Part shown: positions 1 to 7,472 of the stretch, piece after piece | Position numbering within the stretch: the stretch's first letter is position 1 | How the letters are laid out: each line of letters starts with the position of its first letter | Source of the DNA: Pelagibacteraceae bacterium TMED146 | GTDB lineage: Bacteria; Pseudomonadota; Alphaproteobacteria; Pelagibacterales; Pelagibacteraceae | Length of the DNA: 21,202 bases | Direction of reading: 5' to 3' | Assembly: GCA_002171085.1 (NCBI GenBank) | Contig: NHGV01000012.1 | Coordinates: 123,742 to 144,943, forward strand | Notes under the pieces: model-generated | The model's database searches: none | What the model saw: the letters and a program-made list of their open reading frames with translations, nothing else | What the model was told of the DNA's origin: nothing | Translations under genes and position numbers: made by a program

Positions 1-19
1 CAGAGTAACGTTTACTCAT
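1..19 (-). CDS. Possible start of a downstream gene, cut by the window edge
   Basis: On the minus strand the yajQ stop codon TAA (21-19) overlaps an ATG at 19-17, giving a TAATG junction. The frame then stays open for six codons (M-S-K-R-Y-S) to the window edge. The same TAATG coupling joins two real genes at 2797, so a translationally coupled gene running off the left side is plausible. Six codons are too few to identify a product. The same bases also form a small inverted repeat (GAGTAA-CGT-TTACTC, 3-17), which could instead be a regulatory or terminator element. Confidence 0.35.
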
Positions 20-510
20 TAATCTCTGAAATTAGTAAATTCGACAGGTTGTCCAATATCAATGTTCTTTATACATTGCATTACTTCTTGAAGATCATCT
101 TTCTTTTTGCCGTCTGCACGTAGTTCGTCACCTTGTATTTTGACCTGAACTTTAATTTTAGTTTTTTTAATTTCTGCAATAATTTTTTTAGCGACTTCTT
201 GTGATATTCCCTCTTTAATCTTTATAGTCTGTCTTTTTGATGACCCTGATGATTCAACAGCTGTTTGAATATCAAAAATTCTTGGATCAATTTTTCTTTT
301 AACTAAATGACCTTTTAGTAAATCATTAACTTGTTTTAATTTTAAATCATCAGGAGCAACTACAGTTATCGTATTTTCTTTTTGGTTTGCCTCAATGATA
401 ATATGCAAACCTTTAAAATCAAAACGTGTTGATATTTCTCGATTACAATTTGAAATCGCATTTGTTAATTCTTGTTGATTTACTTTGCTAATGACATCAA
501 ATGAAGGCAT
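19..510 (-). CDS. yajQ: YajQ family nucleotide-binding protein
   Basis: This 163-residue protein is full length for the YajQ (UPF0234) family of about 160 residues. The N-terminus carries the family signature MPSFDVISKVNQQELTNAI, followed by a TRFDFKG segment near residues 28-34. The C-terminal half has the expected KIQGDELRADGKKKDDLQ stretch (about 127-144). YajQ folds as two ferredoxin-like domains. The Xanthomonas member binds cyclic di-GMP and acts with a transcription factor, and in other bacteria nucleotide or RNA binding has been proposed; the role here is inferred only from the family. It is divergent from gor across 41 bp of A/T-only-like sequence, and no Shine-Dalgarno site precedes its ATG. 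A coupled gene may follow it off the left edge. Confidence 0.95.
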   Translation of the reverse strand: MPSFDVISKVNQQELTNAISNCNREISTRFDFKGLHIIIEANQKENTITVVAPDDLKLKQVNDLLKGHLVKRKIDPRIFDIQTAVESSGSSKRQTIKIKEGISQEVAKKIIAEIKKTKIKVQVKIQGDELRADGKKKDDLQEVMQCIKNIDIGQPVEFTNFRD

Positions 511-551
511 ATGGACTTATAACATAATATAATTATATAAAATAATACATT

Positions 552-1898
552 ATGAAAAAACAATACGATTTCATTGTTATTGGTGCTGGTTCTGGAGGTG
601 TGCGTTTTGCAAGATTAATGGCTGGCACTGGTAAAAAAGTTTGTATTTTGGAAAATAATCGTGTTGGAGGCACTTGCGTAATAAGAGGATGTGTACCTAA
701 AAAATTATATGTTTATGCTTCTAACTTTAACGACCAAGTAATTGATGCCAAGACCTATGGTTGGAGCATTGGAAAATCAAATCATAGTTGGAAAACTTTA
801 GTACAAAAAAAAAATAAAGAAATCTCAAGATTAAATAAAATTTATATTAAAAATTTAAAAAAAGCTGGTGTTGAAATAATCCAAGATCATGGATCATTCA
901 TAACGTCTAAAAGTATTCAATTAAAAAAAAATAAAAAAATTATTTTTGGGAAAAAAATAATTATAGCTTCAGGGTCAAAACCCAATTATCCAAATATTCC
1001 AGGATCGAAAATTGGTATAAGTTCAGATCAATTTTTTGAATTAAAAAAATTACCAAAAAATATATCAATCGTTGGCAGTGGTTATATTGCCTTAGAATTT
1101 GCGTTTTTGTTGAAAAATTTAAATTATGAAGTCAATTTAATTATTAGAAAAAAAACTGTTCTTAATGAATTTGACTCAGATATTGGAAAACGTGTTTTGC
1201 AGTATACTTTAAAAAAAGGAATAAAAGTTTTTAAAGAAACTTCATTAAAAGAGATTAAAAAATCTGGAACAAAAATTAATATTGTTACTAATAAAAAAAC
1301 AATCAAAACAAATTTATTAATTTATGCAATTGGGAGATCACCGAATGTAGATAGTCTTAATTTAGAAAATACAAAAATAAAATTAGATAAAAAAAGAGCA
1401 ATTAAAGTTAATAATTACTCAAGATCAAACGACCAGTCTATTTATGCTATTGGCGATGTGACTAATCGAAAAAATTTAACACCAGTTGCCATTAGAGAGG
1501 CAATGATTTTATTTGATCATATTAGGGGCAAACAACCTCATTTAACATTAGATTATAATAAAGTCGCATCCGCTATCTTTACCCAGCCAGAAGTTGGATC
1601 AATTGGATATGGGGAAAATGATCTCATTAAACTGAAGAAAAAGCATAAAATATTAACCACTGAGTTTGGTCCTCTCAAGTACTCTTTTATGAAAAATAAA
1701 AAAAGCAAAGTATTTATAAAGGTTATGTATGATCCAAGGTCAGAAAAAGTTTTAGGTTTAATTTATATTGGAGAGAGTGCAGCTGAAATTATTCAATCAT
1801 TGGCAATTGCCTTTCAAAAAGGATTGTATCTTAATGATCTAAGACAGACTGTTCCTGTTCACCCCACATCATCTGAGGAATTAGTTACAATTTTTTAA
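552..1898 (+). CDS. gor: Glutathione-disulfide reductase
   Basis: A cytosolic FAD enzyme that uses NADPH to reduce glutathione disulfide. The FAD motif GAGSGG is at residues 11-16. The redox disulfide lies in GGTCVIRGCVPKK (Cys42 and Cys47), the form typical of alphaproteobacterial glutathione reductases. The pyridine-nucleotide Rossmann motif GSGYIALEF is near 175, and the Arg-Lys pair in LIIRKK just after it fits NADPH selectivity. A second FAD motif (AIGDVT) is near 300, and the dimer-interface HPTSSEE carrying the catalytic His437 is at the C-terminus. Its 448 residues match the family. An AT-rich -10-like TATAAA at 536-541 would start the mRNA only a few bases before the ATG, with no Shine-Dalgarno site. 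The stop codon overlaps the convergent deacetylase gene by 4 bp (TTAA). Confidence 0.95.
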   Translation: MKKQYDFIVIGAGSGGVRFARLMAGTGKKVCILENNRVGGTCVIRGCVPKKLYVYASNFNDQVIDAKTYGWSIGKSNHSWKTLVQKKNKEISRLNKIYIKNLKKAGVEIIQDHGSFITSKSIQLKKNKKIIFGKKIIIASGSKPNYPNIPGSKIGISSDQFFELKKLPKNISIVGSGYIALEFAFLLKNLNYEVNLIIRKKTVLNEFDSDIGKRVLQYTLKKGIKVFKETSLKEIKKSGTKINIVTNKKTIKTNLLIYAIGRSPNVDSLNLENTKIKLDKKRAIKVNNYSRSNDQSIYAIGDVTNRKNLTPVAIREAMILFDHIRGKQPHLTLDYNKVASAIFTQPEVGSIGYGENDLIKLKKKHKILTTEFGPLKYSFMKNKKSKVFIKVMYDPRSEKVLGLIYIGESAAEIIQSLAIAFQKGLYLNDLRQTVPVHPTSSEELVTIF

Positions 1899-2797
1899 TT
1901 TTCCAAAATTTTTTTACAAGTCTCATGAAGAATGGAATGTAAATTAACTAATTGTTCGAAATTATGGTTATACCCTCCTCCAAGAACACCGCATAATGGT
2001 ATATTTTTTTTATAAAAATTATTAATGACTAATTCTTCTCTTTTTCTTATTCCAGTTTCAGTAATATTTAATTTACCTAATCTATCTTCAAAATGAACAT
2101 CTACTCCAGCAACGTAAAAAACAAAATCAAATTGAAAGTCCCCAATTTTTTGAAGTAATTGATTTACAATATTAAGGTATTCTTCATCTTTAATTCCATC
2201 TTCAAGCTCAATATCTATATTACTACTTTGTTTTTTTGATGGATAATTTTTTTTAGAATGAATACTCACAGTGAAAACACTGTCATCACTCTCAAATATT
2301 TTAGCAGTCCCATCTCCTTGGTGTACATCTAAATCTAAAATTAAGATTTTTTTGTATTTATATTTTTTTTTTAAATAACTAGTAGCAACAGCAACATCAT
2401 TAAAAACACAATAACCGTTACCCTGATTTGAAAATGCATGATGAGAGCCACCCGCAGTATTGCACGCTAGTTTATGTTTTACCGCAAGTTTTGAAGCCAA
2501 CACGGTACCACCTGTTGCAACAAAAGATCTTCTCCTGACACTTTTAACCAATGGAAAGCCAAGTTTTCTTATTTCATCTTTATCCAATGATAAATTGTTA
2601 ATTTTATAAATATATTCTTCACTATGAACATTTAATAGAGTTGGCACAGAAACCTCGTCAGGCTCAAAAGTATTATACTTTGTCGCTATATTTTTTTTTC
2701 TAAGTAACTTTATTAATTCACCAAATTTTTTAATTGGAAAACGATGATCATCTCCTATTTGAGCAACATAATCAGGGTGATTAATAATCGGTAACAT
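1895..2797 (-). CDS. Histone deacetylase-like zinc amidohydrolase
   Basis: This 300-residue protein belongs to the arginase/deacetylase superfamily, in the prokaryotic HDAC-like branch. The catalytic tandem histidines are in GGSHHAF (His119, His120). The zinc ligands are Asp157 and His159 in DLDVHQGDGT and Asp234 in AGVDVHFEDRLG. Bacteria lack histones, so the natural substrate is open; relatives act on acetylpolyamines, acetyl-lysine proteins or, in AcuC, acetyl-CoA synthetase. Its ATG shares one base with the lhgO stop (TAATG), so the two genes are translationally coupled and cotranscribed. The 3' end overlaps gor by 4 bp. All catalytic residues are present, so it should be active. Confidence 0.92.
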   Translation of the reverse strand: MLPIINHPDYVAQIGDDHRFPIKKFGELIKLLRKKNIATKYNTFEPDEVSVPTLLNVHSEEYIYKINNLSLDKDEIRKLGFPLVKSVRRRSFVATGGTVLASKLAVKHKLACNTAGGSHHAFSNQGNGYCVFNDVAVATSYLKKKYKYKKILILDLDVHQGDGTAKIFESDDSVFTVSIHSKKNYPSKKQSSNIDIELEDGIKDEEYLNIVNQLLQKIGDFQFDFVFYVAGVDVHFEDRLGKLNITETGIRKREELVINNFYKKNIPLCGVLGGGYNHNFEQLVNLHSILHETCKKILEN

Positions 2798-3990
2798 TAC
2801 AATGATGCTTCATTCATTAAGTGGTCTGCAAAGGCAAAAGATGCTGACCAAGCAGGACTTATAGCATTAAGTACGTGAGTTGCATTTTTTTGATTAATGA
2901 CAACAAAATCATTAACAAGATTTTTACTTTGAGGATCAAAGATTTGAGAGCGTATACCTACTTTTTGATCAGATAATTCAAGATCATCTGGATTAATATT
3001 ATTAAACATTTTTTTTATTTGATCAAAAAAACCACGTTTTGTTAACAAGGACAATTCTTGTAATGCTAAAGTACGAAGTTTGTTTTCATTAAAAATAATT
3101 TTTTTACTAAAGTTAAAAATTAAACCGATACTTTCTTTAAGATTATCTCCTAAAATTCCATTATATTGTTCACGCCCAAATACTGGCGTTGAGCTTGGCC
3201 CAATATAAAAATCTCCATGTCGATTATGTGAAGAATGCAAACCTAAAAAAGGATATCTAAGATCTGGAATGGGATAAACTAAATGATTAAGCTTAAAATT
3301 TTTGTTCTTAATTTTCCAATATTTTCCTTTAAATGGTAAAAAGCTATAACGAAATTCTAGGTTAGAGTTTTTAGCGATTTCATCTGCAAATAAACCAGCA
3401 CAATTAAAAATATGTCCAGCTTCGACGGTATTATTTTGAGTAAATAGTTTTTGTTCATTAATTTTTAAAATCTTAAAATTATAATTAATTTCAACATTCA
3501 TTTTTCTTAAATTTTCAATCAGTGATTTTGAAACTTCTTTAGGATCTGCAACTGAGGTAAATGGTACATGCAAACCGTATTCAAACTGACAATTCGTATT
3601 GGGCTCTATTCGTTTTATCTCCTCATTTTTAATTTTGTTAATTTCAACACCATTTTTTTTGGCTCGATTAAATAAATTTTCTAGATTTGAATAAGAGTAT
3701 TCTGAAGTTGGGAGTAGTAACTTGCCACACTCGTTAATCCAAAGATTTTCGGATTTAATATATTCTTTAAGTTCTTTCGCACCTGTCACACAAAGATTTG
3801 CTCTCAAAGATCCCGGTTCATAATAAATTCCACTATGAAGAACACCACTATTTCTTCCTGAACCATGAGAGGTAGAATTTGGTTCTTTTTCGAAAATAGT
3901 AATTTTAGAATTATTAAATTTTTGTTTTAATTTAAAAGCAAGTGTTAACCCAATTATTCCACTACCAATAATCGCAAAATCGTATTTCAT
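2797..3990 (-). CDS. lhgO: L-2-hydroxyglutarate oxidase (LhgO)
   Basis: A 397-residue FAD-dependent oxidoreductase of the DAO family. The dinucleotide motif GSGIIG is at residues 9-14, and the LhgO-type substrate segment RNSGVLHSGIYY is at 46-57, followed by PGSLRANLCV. HIFNCAGLFADEIA (near 193-206) is the central FAD-contact motif, and the C-terminal HVLNAISPAWSASFAFADHL is a variant of the family's N-A/S-PSP-A-SS end motif. The enzyme oxidises L-2-hydroxyglutarate to 2-oxoglutarate, removing a by-product of malate dehydrogenase and related enzymes and feeding electrons to the quinone pool. It is the first gene of a two-gene minus-strand operon with the HDAC-like protein. The substrate is assigned from motif pattern and length, so another 2-hydroxy acid is possible. 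Confidence 0.85.
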   Translation of the reverse strand: MKYDFAIIGSGIIGLTLAFKLKQKFNNSKITIFEKEPNSTSHGSGRNSGVLHSGIYYEPGSLRANLCVTGAKELKEYIKSENLWINECGKLLLPTSEYSYSNLENLFNRAKKNGVEINKIKNEEIKRIEPNTNCQFEYGLHVPFTSVADPKEVSKSLIENLRKMNVEINYNFKILKINEQKLFTQNNTVEAGHIFNCAGLFADEIAKNSNLEFRYSFLPFKGKYWKIKNKNFKLNHLVYPIPDLRYPFLGLHSSHNRHGDFYIGPSSTPVFGREQYNGILGDNLKESIGLIFNFSKKIIFNENKLRTLALQELSLLTKRGFFDQIKKMFNNINPDDLELSDQKVGIRSQIFDPQSKNLVNDFVVINQKNATHVLNAISPAWSASFAFADHLMNEASL

Positions 3991-4018
3991 TCGTTTTTAA
4001 AAAATATAAAATAAGGTT

Positions 4019-4327
4019 ATGAATATTTTTAAAAAATTAACAATACTCTCGTTAATATTCTTTACCACCCAGTGTGGTTACGTTGATAAAGAAATCACTA
4101 AATCTCAAGAAAAAGAAAAATCTATACTCGAACAATATCTTGGAAAAAAGAGCTCATCATTAAAAGAGCGACTAGGCGAGCCCACTAATATTATTTTTAA
4201 TTCTCCTTATAAAATTTATGTTTATAAAAAAAGCCAGTTAATCATAACTTGCAAGAGAAGATTCTATATTAATCCAAAAAAAGATATTGTTGAAAAATTC
4301 GACAGTCAAAATTGTATCAATAAGTGA
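4019..4327 (+). CDS. Small possible lipoprotein, unknown function
   Basis: A 102-residue protein I do not recognise by name. Residues 1-18 form a short basic and hydrophobic export signal, followed by Cys19 in FFTTQCG. This looks like a lipoprotein signal, although Gln just before the cysteine is unusual for a lipobox. The mature part has a charged helical start and then a compact region with LKERLGEPTNI, IYVYK and two more cysteines (Cys78, Cys99). The LGEP-hydrophobic-tyrosine pattern recalls small SmpA/OmlA-like outer-membrane lipoproteins, but the match is too weak for a name. A weak AAGG lies 5-6 bases before the ATG. Its TGA overlaps the next gene's GTG start (GTGA), so it heads a three-gene operon. 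Confidence 0.75.
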   Translation: MNIFKKLTILSLIFFTTQCGYVDKEITKSQEKEKSILEQYLGKKSSSLKERLGEPTNIIFNSPYKIYVYKKSQLIITCKRRFYINPKKDIVEKFDSQNCINK

Positions 4328-5133
4328 TCAACAAATCCTATTTAAATACAGTTAAAGAAGTTACCGACAAAATTATTGATTTAAGAAAGAAAAGAAAAAA
4401 TATTTTTTGTTTAATCTCTGGCCCTCAAGGATCAGGCAAAACTACATTTTCATCTCATGTAAAAAGTGCGTTACAAAAAAATAAGCTAAAGGTGCTTGTC
4501 TTATCTATTGATAATTTTTATTTAGGCAAAAAAGATAGGGAAAAGTTATCTTACAAAATTTCAAATTTATTTTTAACTAGAGGAGTGCCAGGTACCCATA
4601 ACTTGAAATTATTAAAAGAAATTGTTAAAAAATTTAAATCTAAGAAAAAAAATAAATTTAAATTACCGCTATTTTCCAAAGGGCATGATGATATTTTAAA
4701 ATCAAAATTTATACATCTAAATTTTCCATATGATGTTTTTATTTTAGAAGGATGGTGTGTCGGTTATCGGGGGAGTTCTGTCTCCAGATTAAAAAAACCT
4801 ATAAATCAAATGGAAAGATTATTAGACAAAAATTTGAAATGGAGAAATCATGTAAATCGGGTGAGCAAGAAATACGCATCTTTGATTTATAAAAAATCTG
4901 ACTTTTCAATATTTTTAAAAATTCCTTCATTCAATCAAGTCTTTTATTGGAGAAAAAAACAAGAGCAGCAAATTCCAAAAAAATTGAGGATGAATAATAA
5001 TCAACTTAAGAAATTTATAAGTTTCTATCAAAGAATTACGATGGATTTATTAAAAGATTATAAAAAATGTTTTAATAGTTTTATCCCAATAGATTCTAGA
5101 CATAATTTTGGAAGGTATAAAATATTGACATGA
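4324..5133 (+). CDS. P-loop kinase, D-glycerate 3-kinase (GLYK/Tda10) type
   Basis: A 269-residue P-loop NTPase of the uridine-kinase/PRK-like group. The Walker A motif GPQGSGKTT is at residues 33-41, and SIDNFYL at 61-67 is the typical D-x-FY segment of these kinases. TRGVPGTHNL at 85-94 and LPLFSKGHDD at about 114-123 match the RG-PGTHD and P-x-FDKA-DD motifs of the plant GLYK / yeast Tda10 family. LEGWCVG at 141-147 is the Walker B-like strand. Such enzymes phosphorylate D-glycerate to 3-phosphoglycerate; that substrate is inferred from the family. The GTG start at 4324 overlaps the preceding stop by 4 bp, and the stop overlaps the next ATG (ATGA), implying strict coupling with two small unknown proteins. 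Confidence 0.82.
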   Translation: MINKSYLNTVKEVTDKIIDLRKKRKNIFCLISGPQGSGKTTFSSHVKSALQKNKLKVLVLSIDNFYLGKKDREKLSYKISNLFLTRGVPGTHNLKLLKEIVKKFKSKKKNKFKLPLFSKGHDDILKSKFIHLNFPYDVFILEGWCVGYRGSSVSRLKKPINQMERLLDKNLKWRNHVNRVSKKYASLIYKKSDFSIFLKIPSFNQVFYWRKKQEQQIPKKLRMNNNQLKKFISFYQRITMDLLKDYKKCFNSFIPIDSRHNFGRYKILT

Positions 5134-5315
5134 AAAAAGTAAAAATTTTAGATGACAGTCAAAATGAAATTGAGGTAGATATAAAATCTTTCTATCAGCA
5201 TTTAAAAAAATATCACTCTATAGGTGAATCTCTCCATGAAGAGCAGGGTCATTATTTTACGGTGGATGAGAAATTTAGAAAAAAAATTAAACAACTACTT
5301 GATTCAAATTCATAA
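5130..5315 (+). CDS. 61-residue conserved-looking hypothetical protein
   Basis: I do not recognise this small protein. It is hydrophilic, has no signal peptide or membrane segment, and starts with a short beta-like stretch (KKVKILDDSQNEIEVD) followed by a predicted helical part with SFYQHLKKYHSIGESLHEEQGHYF and a basic C-terminus. The ATG overlaps the kinase stop by 4 bp (ATGA), and the codon use resembles the neighbours, which is the main evidence that it is a real gene. It is the last gene of the 4019-5315 operon. A promoter for metY probably lies inside its last codons and just beyond. Confidence 0.7.
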   Translation: MKKVKILDDSQNEIEVDIKSFYQHLKKYHSIGESLHEEQGHYFTVDEKFRKKIKQLLDSNS

Positions 5316-5327
5316 AAAATATACAAA
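5299..5327 (+). promoter_or_regulatory. Candidate sigma70 promoter for the metY leader
   Basis: TTGATT at 5299-5304 and TATACA at 5320-5325 (15-bp spacer), or TACAAA at 5322-5327 (17-bp spacer), would place the transcription start near 5331-5334. That is where the riboswitch sequence begins, so the aptamer would sit at the very 5' end of the metY mRNA. In DNA this AT-rich, promoter-like matches are common, and the position relative to the aptamer is the main support. Confidence 0.4.
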
Positions 5328-5328
5328 C

Positions 5329-5394
5329 TCGTTGTCGATTTGAGACAGCTTGCGGACTAAGATACAGCTAAAGCGTACTACCCAAAAGCTTAGA
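5329..5394 (+). promoter_or_regulatory. SAM-V class (SAM-II-like core) riboswitch in the metY leader
   Basis: The leader carries the conserved core shared by SAM-II and SAM-V aptamers: a GATTTGA loop segment (5337-5343), GCTTGCGGACTAA (5348-5360) and CAGCTAAAGCG (5365-5375). A pseudoknot can be drawn in which GC (5348-5349) pairs with GC (5373-5374) and TTG (5350-5352) with CAG (5365-5367), around the conserved CTAAA. SAM-V has been described in marine bacteria, including upstream of metY in Candidatus Pelagibacter ubique, and this is the same gene context. The 3' segment AAGCTTAG (5386-5393) can pair with AGCTT (5347-5351) or CTAAG (5357-5361), which offers alternative folds. SAM binding should repress metY, probably at translation. 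The class is recalled from memory of the consensus, not from a covariance search. Confidence 0.82.
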
Positions 5395-5397
5395 TAA

Positions 5398-5427
5398 TCA
5401 TTTTGACAAAAATGAATAACTAAGGAG
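5398..5427 (+). promoter_or_regulatory. Hairpin plus Shine-Dalgarno site of metY
   Basis: TCATTTT (5398-5404) and AAAATGA (5409-5415) form a perfect 7-bp stem with a GACA tetraloop. It ends 7 bases before the ribosome site AGGAG (5423-5427), which lies 5 bases ahead of the ATG. The strong site fixes the metY start. The hairpin sits between aptamer and ribosome site and could take part in translational control or simply keep the site open. Confidence 0.55.
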
Positions 5428-5432
5428 AAACA

Positions 5433-6731
5433 ATGACAACAGAAAGCAAAAATCCAGAGACGATAGGTCTTCATGGAGGAACTTTTAGGAGAGACGAAAG
5501 TCAAACTTCTGTAGCGGTTCCAATTCACCAAACAACTTCATTCCAGTTTAATTCTGCAGAACATGCTGCAAATTTATTTGGTTTAAAAGAGTTTGGTAAT
5601 ATTTACTCAAGAATTATGAATCCAACCAATAATGTGTTGGAGGAAAGAGTAGCAGCATTAGAAGGTGGAGTTGCTGGCTTATGCGTAAGTTCAGGTCAAG
5701 CAGCGTCAGCATTTGTAATTCAGAATTTATGTAATGCAGGTGATAATGTAGTTGCTTCAACTGATTTATATGGTGGAACAGTAAACTTATTTAACAACAC
5801 TTTAAAAGCTATGGGCATTGAAGTTCGTTATGCAGACCCAGCTGATCCAGAAAATTTTAAAAAAGCAGTTGATGATAAAACAAAATTGTTTTACGCAGAA
5901 ACTCTTCCAAACCCATCTTTGAGAGTTTTTCCAATTAAAGAAGTTGCTGATATTGGAAAGCCACTTGGCATTCCTCTAGTAATGGATAACACAGCTTGTC
6001 CTGTGATTTGCAAACCAATTGAACATGGTGCAGCAATTGTAATGCATTCGCTAACTAAGTTTATTGGAGGACACGGAAATAGTATTGGTGGGATAATAGT
6101 AGATTCAGGTCAATTTGATTGGTCTGTTAATAAAGATAGACAACCAAATATTTGGCAACCCGATCCATCTTATCATGGTGCGGTCTGGGGAGATGCGGTT
6201 CCACAATTAACTGGTGCCAATATTCCTTTTATTATCAGAGCGCGAGTTGTTTTATTAAGGGATCTTGGTTCTGCAATTAGCCCTTTTAACTCTTTTCAAA
6301 TTATTCAAGGATTAGAAACAGTAGCTTTAAGAATGAAGCAACATTGTTCTAATGCTGAAAAGGTAAAAGACTTTTTGTTAAAACATTCTAAAGTCGATAA
6401 AGTAATCTACTCATCTCTTCACAAAGGTGAAATAGGAGATAGAGCGAAAAGATACTTCAAAGGTGGAAATGGTGCTTTAATGGGTATCGAGCTTAAAGGT
6501 GGATTAGAAGCAGGTAAAAAATTCATCGATAATTTAAAAATGCTTTACCATGTTGCAAACATTGGTGATGCGAGATCTCTTGCTATTCACCCGGCAAGTA
6601 CAACTCACTCGCAGTTAAGTGAAGCAGATATGCTTAAAGCTGGTGTAACACCAGGTTATGTAAGATTATCAATTGGTATCGAGCACCCAGATGATATTAT
6701 TGCTGATTTAGATCAAGCATTAAACGCATAA
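5433..6731 (+). CDS. metY: O-acetylhomoserine sulfhydrylase
   Basis: A 432-residue cytosolic PLP enzyme of the Cys/Met metabolism family, full length for MetY. It makes homocysteine from O-acetylhomoserine and sulfide, and relatives also accept methanethiol to give methionine directly. YSRIMNPT (58-65) and SSGQAA (86-91) bind the cofactor phosphate. Asp185 in MDNT contacts the pyridine nitrogen, and Lys209 in HSLTKFIGGHGN is the Schiff-base lysine. The inserted segment WQPDPSYHGAVWGD near 240-255 is typical of MetY and absent from cystathionine gamma-synthases. It is preceded by a SAM-type riboswitch and a strong AGGAG site, so product-linked feedback is expected, and it is closed by an intrinsic terminator. 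Direct sulfhydrylation fits marine lineages that depend on reduced sulfur; that link is inference. Confidence 0.94.
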   Translation: MTTESKNPETIGLHGGTFRRDESQTSVAVPIHQTTSFQFNSAEHAANLFGLKEFGNIYSRIMNPTNNVLEERVAALEGGVAGLCVSSGQAASAFVIQNLCNAGDNVVASTDLYGGTVNLFNNTLKAMGIEVRYADPADPENFKKAVDDKTKLFYAETLPNPSLRVFPIKEVADIGKPLGIPLVMDNTACPVICKPIEHGAAIVMHSLTKFIGGHGNSIGGIIVDSGQFDWSVNKDRQPNIWQPDPSYHGAVWGDAVPQLTGANIPFIIRARVVLLRDLGSAISPFNSFQIIQGLETVALRMKQHCSNAEKVKDFLLKHSKVDKVIYSSLHKGEIGDRAKRYFKGGNGALMGIELKGGLEAGKKFIDNLKMLYHVANIGDARSLAIHPASTTHSQLSEADMLKAGVTPGYVRLSIGIEHPDDIIADLDQALNA

Positions 6732-6745
6732 GTTTGATTAATTTT

Positions 6746-6779
6746 AAAAAGGCCGTAATATTAATTACGGCCTTTTTTT
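6746..6779 (+). terminator. Intrinsic terminator after metY
   Basis: GGCCGTAAT (6751-6759) and ATTACGGCC (6764-6772) form a perfect 9-bp stem with loop ATTA. Seven T follow (6773-6779), and AAAAA precedes (6746-6750), so it could work in both directions. The T tract runs directly into the ATG of the next gene at 6780. Confidence 0.95.
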
Positions 6780-7472
6780 ATGAATAAAGATAATTTAGCT
6801 GTTATTGTTGGTGGAACAGGCGCAATAGGAAATGCTATTGCAAATGAATTGGAAAAACTTGGGGTTAAAGAAGTTTTAAAAATCGGAACCAAAACCAATC
6901 CCTCAATCGATTTTAATGATGAAAATACAATCATAAAAACCTCAGAGTTTATAAAAAATAAAAACAAACCCATCTGTATTTTATTTGATGCAACAGGAAT
7001 TCTACATCATGATGATTCAATGCCAGAAAAAACTCTAAAAAGTATCGATATTAATTTTGCAAAAAAAAACTTTTTAATTAATTCAATTGGACCAGCACTT
7101 TTGATTAAGCATTTTGTTCCTTTGCTTGATAGTGAAAATAAATCAGTTTTTGCAACTTTATCAGCTAAAGTTGGATCAATCAGTGATAATGGTTTTGGTG
7201 GATGGTACTCTTATCGCGCTTCAAAAGCCGCTTTAAATCAACTGATTAAAACAGTATCAATAGAAATGAAGGTAAAAAATAAACAGGCAATATTTTTAGC
7301 TCTTCATCCTGGAACAGTTAAGTCAAATTTATCTCAACCATTCCAAAAAACTAACCTTAAAATTCAAGAACCAGAAGAGTCTGCAAAACATTTAGTTAAA
7401 ATTATTAATTCAGTTGATCAATCTCAAACTGGAAAGTTTTTTAATTGGGATGGATCTGAATTACCTTGGTAA
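6780..7472 (+). CDS. Short-chain dehydrogenase/reductase (CsgA-like)
   Basis: A 230-residue SDR. The coenzyme motif GGTGAIG is at residues 11-17 and NSIGP at 101-105. Ser128 (ATLSAK) with Tyr145 and Lys149 (YRASK) complete the catalytic triad. The length and the ASKAALNQL segment resemble the C-factor/CsgA-like SDR subgroup, which oxidises or reduces small carbonyl or hydroxyl compounds with NAD(P); the substrate cannot be told from sequence. The ATG at 6780 places the Rossmann strand at the expected distance, and no other good start exists. It abuts the metY terminator, so the gene either has a leaderless mRNA from a promoter hidden in metY or depends on read-through. It ends one base before the convergent dioxygenase. 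Confidence 0.88.
   Translation: MNKDNLAVIVGGTGAIGNAIANELEKLGVKEVLKIGTKTNPSIDFNDENTIIKTSEFIKNKNKPICILFDATGILHHDDSMPEKTLKSIDINFAKKNFLINSIGPALLIKHFVPLLDSENKSVFATLSAKVGSISDNGFGGWYSYRASKAALNQLIKTVSIEMKVKNKQAIFLALHPGTVKSNLSQPFQKTNLKIQEPEESAKHLVKIINSVDQSQTGKFFNWDGSELPW

Noticed and set aside
5316..5432. Tandem SAM-II plus SAM-V arrangement
   Set aside because: Tandem SAM-II/SAM-V leaders are known for SAR11 bhmT, but only one aptamer core fits in this 117-base leader.
5310..5531. 73-codon open frame on the minus strand across the metY leader
   Set aside because: It covers the riboswitch, the ribosome site and the first metY codons and has no start signal; the plus-strand features explain the sequence better.
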